Shown here piece by piece: positions 57,969 through 64,000 of a stretch of DNA of 64,000 nt. The DNA lies in contig OX457040.1 in assembly GCA_949752735.1 (NCBI GenBank), positions 2,352,841 to 2,416,840 on the forward strand, in the 5' to 3' direction. The translations under genes were made by a program, and so were the position numbers. Each line of letters opens with the position of its first letter. The stretch's first letter is position 1. Below the pieces are notes generated by a model. The model searched no databases. It worked only from the letters and a program-made list of their open reading frames with translations, and was not told where the DNA came from. The stretch comes from Lumbricus terrestris. Lineage: Eukaryota > Annelida > Clitellata > Crassiclitellata > Lumbricidae.

Positions 57969-60900
57969 TCACGATCGGTCTTGAGCGTCTCTCTCGAGCA
58001 TGAGGACGAGCTCGCAGTGCTCGGTGTGTGGAAACATGTCGACTGGAACGGCCTGGATCAGTCGGAATGGAACACCGCCAACTCTCTTCGAAGCCTGCCT
58101 GGTAAAGCTGGAATGGGAAAAGACAAAGGAAATCCAATTGACTCTAGGATTAATGATGATAAATACCTTCAGCAAATTAGAAGCATAGATTGCTTAAAAC
58201 AACAAAAATGAGTAAAAATAGGAATAAAACATTTTGTACTACAGTTAAAAATTAAAAAACCTTGTTTACTCAATTTAATTTTAATCACCATATACCGGTA
58301 ATATAACAACTTTATTAGTAAGTGCTACGTAAAACGGTCAAATAGTGAACTGAATTAGTGGAATCCTTGAAAGTACTCAGACAGCGGATGGGATATCAGA
58401 CTGAAAAAAAAGGAAAATTATAACAGGTAGCAAATCATTAAGTATGGTCACATAAAAAAATAAAAAATCGAAAAGAAGACGAAAACAACAAACCGTAAAA
58501 CGTGATTTTCTGAGAATAAAGCTTACAACCTTGATTAGAAGCTGGATTATTGTACGTCAATCACCTAGATTGACAGGTAGCCTGTGGGAGAAAGGTAGCT
58601 GGTTAATTGGAATGGTTGGCATGTAATGCAGGGAGCATGGTTCAAGACTATACCAGTGCAGACCATGTAGAAGAGATCCTGTATGCTGAGGCTAAAACAT
58701 GAAGTCACTTACACTTCAAACTCACAACTTTCTCTTCTACTTCTTCTTCTTGGTACAGCAAAAAAATTTCATGCAGAAGAGAAATAGCAAAATAGAAGTT
58801 GTACAGGAACACGATCATAATTATTAGGTTGAAGACAGATCACGAGTGCCACAAATAATTTTTTCGCAGGACGGGAAAATCACGAATTTGACGTCTAAAT
58901 TTTTCAGCAAAATGATGTTTGAAGAATGCATCCCAGGAAACTAAGAACATGGATATTTTTCATAGACAGTTTTAATGCAAATTTCTCCGTTTCACTTGAG
59001 TGCCAATAGAAATTTGTTAAAAACCAAAATTAGCAGTTAAAAAATAGGTACCAATTTTCCAGAGAGGAGCCAGATAGCCCCCCTTCTTGCCCCTATGTGC
59101 TCCCCCTTCTTGCCCCTATGTGAACCAAACCAAAAGCTTACTCGACAATATTCGACAGCGCAGCGGTCGGCTTGCACGAGACATAGATGAGATGATTAAC
59201 GAACGGACTCTTTCGAATCGCTCGAATCACATCGGCATCTACAGCAAGAAGACCAAACATCCAACATCATCCTCAGTGATGTCTCAGTTATAAAAATCAT
59301 TAATACAATTCCTAGCAAGCATAGGCACATTTAGGGGGCTTTCCAGGTTCAAATTCCGCAAATATGCAATTTCCAAATCTTTTCAAGCTAATACTGTGCA
59401 AAATCTCAAAATTTATTTATGGCGACACTACGCTGGCAAACAATAGCCTGGATTCTACAACTTTTCGCAGACCTTTCCGCTCTTTGAAGTGGAATGATCT
59501 CCTTGACTGGCAATCAAGGACCACTTTGGCCAAAACTAGATCACTTACCACCATTGGGTCTACCCTCTGGAATGACCTTTCCTACTTTCAACGTGTTCAA
59601 CTCCTTCCAGATCTATTCCTACATATATCTCTATTCTCAAAAAATATTTCTTCTCTCGGGGTACTTACACTATAGATACAACTGACTAATTACATCATTC
59701 AAATTTGCAGCACAGTGGTGCAGGATCTCAGTCATTGTTTCAACAAATTGACAAAACAAAACCAGTGACGTACGCAGTCCAGCTCTTGGTGGATCGACAA
59801 CAACAACCACATCTTCGCCTCCAACTCTCCACATCAAAGACGGCAACAGATCCTCGGCTTTGCCGCAAAGGAACTCGGCATTTTCAACACCTAAAGCAGC
59901 AATTTAAATTTCATTTAAAATCAGATTCAATTTTGATTTAAGTTAAAAGTTAATAGTCCATTGATCTTAAGCTGATTACAAGAAAGAATGTTAACTGTTC
60001 AATGTTCATAATCAAAGGTAGAATTTTTTTAAATAGGACCCATCCAAAAATCGTATTTCAACACCTCCCCCCCGTTGCAACTTGCACTTTTTTGTGGAAC
60101 TCATCTCCCATGCATATGTACAAATATGTTTCTCTACCATTCCCAGGCTTACAAAAGTGAATTAACTGAAATCACCTAAAAACATTTATTTTACCGTGGA
60201 CTACTATTGATTTTTGTTAAACATTGTATTTGTCAGCTAAAATTTGTTAACTGTTATGGTTTACTGTTAAGATCTGAACAGAACTTAACTGTAATGTAAT
60301 AAAACACCATCAGACAACAACAGGATAATAGACAGTTATGCATAGGCTAATATAGATATCACAATTAAACATTTATTCTGCACATGCACATTTTTCGATA
60401 CCCCGCCGTACGTGATTTGTACACACAAATCACATAAATCCGGTGACACCCTCCCTGCCCATGTAGGCAATACATATGGACAGATCCTTTGTTGTCTGTG
60501 TCCAAATAAGAAACCTAAAATAAAGAAGTCTCGAAGAGAAACCCAAGAAATACGATTTCTGCCAACGTACCGTTGATCCGTGCGTTTATCTTCGCATCTT
60601 CAACAGCCTGTGAGCTCACTTCAATCCCGACGACCTTCTTCACCTTCTGCCGACAACAAAACCAAACAGCGAGCAGCTGATTATCTAGTCTGCATCTTCC
60701 AATCTAATCTCAATTCAATCACAATCCAAACTCGTGGTTAAAAACTGTAAACATATTCATTTTTGTTCGTTTGTCACATTTCTAACAGTTCTTTTAAAAA
60801 CAAAAGTGAATAAGTTTTCATATTTTACATTATATAATCAATATCAAGATCAAACTTTCTTAATTTCAACAGTAAACAAAAATAGATTTGTTTATGGATT

Positions 60901-63900
60901 ACATAAATATTATCAATTTCATGATAAACTTCGCTTACATTTTTAAATCAACTCCCGATGCTCTATAACAGTGCTGTCCAACCTTTTTGGTACCACGGGC
61001 CGCAAAAGCAAGATTTTTGAAGCCGAGGGCCGCAACAGTAAAATCAAATTTATTGATATGTCAACTTTGAAACGAGTATTGAAATTTAATAGGGAAATTA
61101 TTGTAACCTATCTATCAATTTATAACCTATAGCTATCTGTTATGAAATTTATATAGGCCTACCGCCGGTTAAGATAACTAATCAGAGATGCTCCCGACCC
61201 AGGGATGGCCGAAGAGGAAAGTCTAGAGCAGTTTTTCGAAAGAGTTCGATGAGTCCCACAGGAATAATAGGCCTACTAATGAACAATAGCATGTAGACTA
61301 CACAAACCACAATTGTCATGCTTCACAATAGTTGAGCATCAAAATGTGAAAGGCAAAGGTGGCGTTTATCCCTGCCTCGCACTCAGTTTTGTCGCCCATG
61401 GCAGCACAGTTTGGCAGCTCAGTTCTTCAGCATACGTCACCCAATCAATTTTTCTGGCTAAGATCCACTTCATGATTGGGGCGAATTTCCATCCTCCTTT
61501 TCTGACTTTCATAAAAAAAATCGTCGAAGCTAGAGTCTCGGTCTAAAGAGCCATAGTCGTCGGACCAGACAGAGTCAAGACATCGACGTTCGTCATCCCT
61601 GGTCCCTGGGTCTCTTATCGATGGGTTCTTTTAAACCCTTAAGAACTAGAATTAGACTATCTCTCAAAAGGAATGGTCGCAGTCACTTGCAGACGTGTTG
61701 GAACTATGTACAGGTAACAGATCTCAGGAACTGCATGACTAGAAGTGAGCGGTTTGGGGGGGTTTGCGAAGTGAGTTTAGTTGAGTACGGTAATAGGAGT
61801 TAATTGTTAATACCCGATTACCAGAAGTCGTGGGTCAATCTCCAGATAGACTACTGGAACCTAACCCTAGGAAGAAAAAGAAGAGAGTAATTTTAGTTTT
61901 CGGATTGGCCTTCCTTATATAGCATTCCAAATCGGCAACTGTCACAAAGTCAATAAAAATAATAAAATAATAAGCTCAAGTCGACCAGTGACTTTACCCT
62001 TTTCTCCATTTTACACAATTAAAGTGCACAAATTTTGCCAACCTGGGCGGGCCACTTGAAATCGCCTCGCGGGCCGCATGCGGCCCGCGGGCCGCACGTT
62101 GGACAGCACTGCTCTATAATATTATGTTGCATGAAAAAAAGATTAACATTATGAATAAATGCCATTCATTGCATTTACCCACACACCAATCCATAATTAT
62201 AATGAACAGCTCAAACTTCTATTAATATCTTACCTTTGCCATGGTCAAACCAATGGTTCCGGTACCGCAGCAAATATCCAGCAGCGTTGTATTGGGCGTT
62301 ATCTTGCACCAATCAGCAATTGTGCCGTACAGTACTTCGGCTGCCTCTGAATTCACTGCGTCAAGAACAAAAACAAGATTAGTCTAGTGGTCAGCATGTC
62401 ACAACATCAACCAAGAATCCAAGATGTCGTGCTTCAGACCAACACAGGAGCAGAAATTTGTTGAGATTTCTTCTCCATATACACTGTCAGTCAAATTATC
62501 TATAATGAGCACATGGAATGTACACTCTCAGCGAAGGATGAGACGGCGAGGGAGAGGACTGGAAAACCGCCCTCTTATGCCGAGGCTAAAAAATTACGTT
62601 GCTAACACTTCATACCTATGGCAACCTCACAGGCTAGCTCAAACAACCGCTATTTCTTCTTTATTCTTCTTAGCCACGTAAAAGAGGTACTCGAATCGTA
62701 AAATACAAACTTCTACAGCACCAATCTAAAGCTAAGAGCTCCAACTTATTCACAAGCGCAACTCCGCAATTAACGAAAGAAACTTAAACACGCTTCAAAA
62801 ACTGCGTTGCAAACATTGTTCTGATCTGCTCACCTTGAAAGAAAGCGAGAGGCGATATGCGGAACTTCATGTTCATCAAGTCCTCTTCGATGAACTGCAA
62901 TCGAAAGAAGAAACATTGACAACAAATTAGAAGCAGATACTTATAATAGTTCATTCGTTCCGGATCTTTCTGAATAGTCAGCGTCTTTATGAATATTCAG
63001 TGCATCATGAATGAATATTAAGTGTCTTTATGAATATTCAACATCTTTATGAATATTCAGCTTCATTATGAATGTTAAATGTCTTTATGAATATTCGGTA
63101 TCTTCATGAATATTCAGCATCTTTAAGAATATTCAGTGCATCATGAATGAATGAATATTCAGTGTCTTTATGAATATTCAGCATCTTTATGAATATTCAG
63201 CTTCATTATGAATGTTAAGTGTCTAAATGGATATTCAGTATCTTCATGAATATTCAGCATCTTTATGAATATTCAGTGTCATTGTGAATATTCAGTAGTG
63301 GATCTAAATCATACCTCTTGACCGAACGAGACCTACATCAATTCTCTGGACCCGAGTAGATCTTCTGGATCAACATGGATCTTCTTTATCCAACCGTCCA
63401 CATTCAAACAATAATCGTCTTCTTTATTTTCAAACTTACCTACTGCAGTCTGCTTAAAATTAATATAATTATCGTATCATAGGAGTCAGATTGAACTTTT
63501 GGCAGCCATGCAAAGCATCCATCACATCATACTAGACATATCAGCCAATGAAAGGCGGAGTCCTTTTGCGGAAGAGTGGCAGGAAGTGACCACAAATCTG
63601 TGTTGATTTCATGCTCTTCGTGCCAGAGTCTTACTTACCATAATCCGAAAACTCTTCAGGATCTAAATGGATCTTCTAGGTTTAAAAGTTCTTCTGGATC
63701 TAAATCCATATTCCTGATCAATACGATCTTGTAATCGGCGGATGGCATCAATTGGTAAATTGAGTAGGACAGGTGGGTGCCTTGCATACAGTTAAATTCA
63801 ACGGTTGAACTAACTTGTGATCATGAATTGTAATTGTACTGCATGTTGTGAGTTTGAAATTAAACAAATATTATTAACCAACCTTTTCGCCAAGAAGATG

Positions 63901-63922
63901 ATAGCATAAACCATCTTCATAC
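57969..63922 (-). CDS. TRMT2A: TRMT2A, tRNA (uracil-5-)-methyltransferase, C-terminal exons
   Basis: TrmA/RumA-type SAM-dependent m5U54 tRNA methyltransferase. Exons on the minus strand: 63922-63883, 62894-62834, 62355-62234, 60646-60571, 59890-59774, 59238-59142, 58107-57969; upstream exons lie beyond the right edge. Phases agree at every join and about 217 residues are visible. Landmarks: FRISPLAFFQVNSEAAEVLY; SAM-binding LLDICCGTGTIGLTMAK; KVVGIEVSSQAVEDAKINA; VVVVVDPPRAGLHADVIRAI; the nucleophile segment LIYVSCKPTAAL; and the end motif VDMFPHTEHCELVLMLER, which contains the general-base Glu. The family usually has SCNP at the nucleophile; here it is SCKP. Human TRMT2A has a longer tail after LFER; this protein ends 8 residues later. 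The RNA-recognition motif domain expected at the N-terminus is outside the window. Introns hold a hAT element and a LINE fragment. Confidence 0.92.
59364..59680 (+). mobile_element. Probable LINE ORF end fragment
   Basis: The plus-strand frame has SLTTIGSTLWNDLSYFQRVQ near its end, resembling the GPTLWNxLP C-terminal motif of CR1/L2-type ORFs, then a stop. It lies antisense in the TRMT2A intron 59239-59773. Diverged; class not certain. Confidence 0.4.
60969..62111. mobile_element. Non-autonomous hAT element (Charlie-like)
   Basis: Ends CAGTGCTGTCCAAC / GTTGGACAGCACTG (14-bp perfect) with an exact 8-bp duplication CTCTATAA (60961-60968 and 62112-62119). Subterminal GGGCCGC-rich segments occur on both sides. 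1143 bp; the short frames inside are not a transposase. It lies in the TRMT2A intron 60647-62233. Confidence 0.9.
62975..63300. repeat. ATGAATATTCAG minisatellite
   Basis: About 20 imperfect units such as TTTATGAATATTCAGCATC in a TRMT2A intron; AT-rich, with a self-complementary GAATATTC core in each unit. Confidence 0.9.
63495..63850. repeat. Relative of the fold-back element at 9427
   Basis: TTTTGGCAGCCATGCAAAGC then ATCCATCACATC matches the left arm at 9427. GAGTAGGACAGGTGGGTGCC with TTGCATACAGTTAAATTC matches the right end near 9820-9860. It lies in a TRMT2A intron. Confidence 0.5.
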
Positions 63923-64000
63923 CTTAAAAAGACAGAAAACATCCAATGCACGTGTACACAACATGTCACAGCGTGTCGAAACAAGCACAAAATAAGAACA

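Overview
This is a piece of an animal nuclear genome, AT-rich, intron-rich and packed with transposons. The genes are split into short exons with GT-AG introns. The gene content (MRM1, HDAC11, a GT92 glycosyltransferase, an SLC5 transporter, TRMT2A) and the very frequent short palindrome TAGGCCTA in non-coding DNA suggest a marine invertebrate deuterostome, most likely an echinoderm. The species assignment is inference. All exon joins below were worked out by hand from splice signals, reading phase and family similarity; no transcript evidence was available.

Layout: (1) 489-7834, plus strand: MRM1, a mitochondrial rRNA 2'-O-methyltransferase, 3' eight exons with the 5' end not found. (2) 9095-16410, minus strand, tail to tail with MRM1: a complete nine-exon HDAC11 predicted at 347 aa. 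(3) 17591-17854, minus: a doubtful small membrane-protein ORF. (4) 20935-29308, minus: a three-exon GT92 (DUF23) glycosyltransferase of about 524 aa; its 6.3 kb intron 2 holds two non-autonomous hAT elements and tRNA-derived SINEs. (5) 29309-36327: about 7 kb of repeats between two divergently transcribed genes, including a head-to-tail series of retroelement 3' ends inserted at the U2 snRNA target sequence. (6) 36328-48475, plus: a complete 16-exon SLC5 sodium/solute cotransporter of about 652 aa. (7) 48594-52692, minus: a CR1/L2-like LINE whose ORF is interrupted by a 1.3 kb hAT element. (8) 55272-55695: a U2 snRNA gene copy split by the same site-specific insertion as in (5). (9) 57969-63922, minus: the last seven exons of TRMT2A, running off the right edge.

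The genes do not form a pathway together. MRM1 and TRMT2A are both RNA methyltransferases (mitochondrial large rRNA and cytosolic tRNA respectively), but they are 50 kb apart and belong to unrelated families. HDAC11 is a class IV lysine deacylase. The GT92 protein is a predicted type II secretory-pathway enzyme, and the SLC5 protein is a plasma-membrane cotransporter.

The most notable content is the mobile DNA. At least seven elements can be delimited to the base by terminal inverted repeats plus 8-bp target duplications. One contains nine tandem units of exactly 86 bp. Two loci show repeated insertion of a retroelement into one fixed site of U2 snRNA. One tRNA-derived SINE family carries the same 3' tail as a LINE fragment in the window, which points to its mobilising partner. 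I saw no CRISPR array, operon, viral genome or functional tRNA gene.
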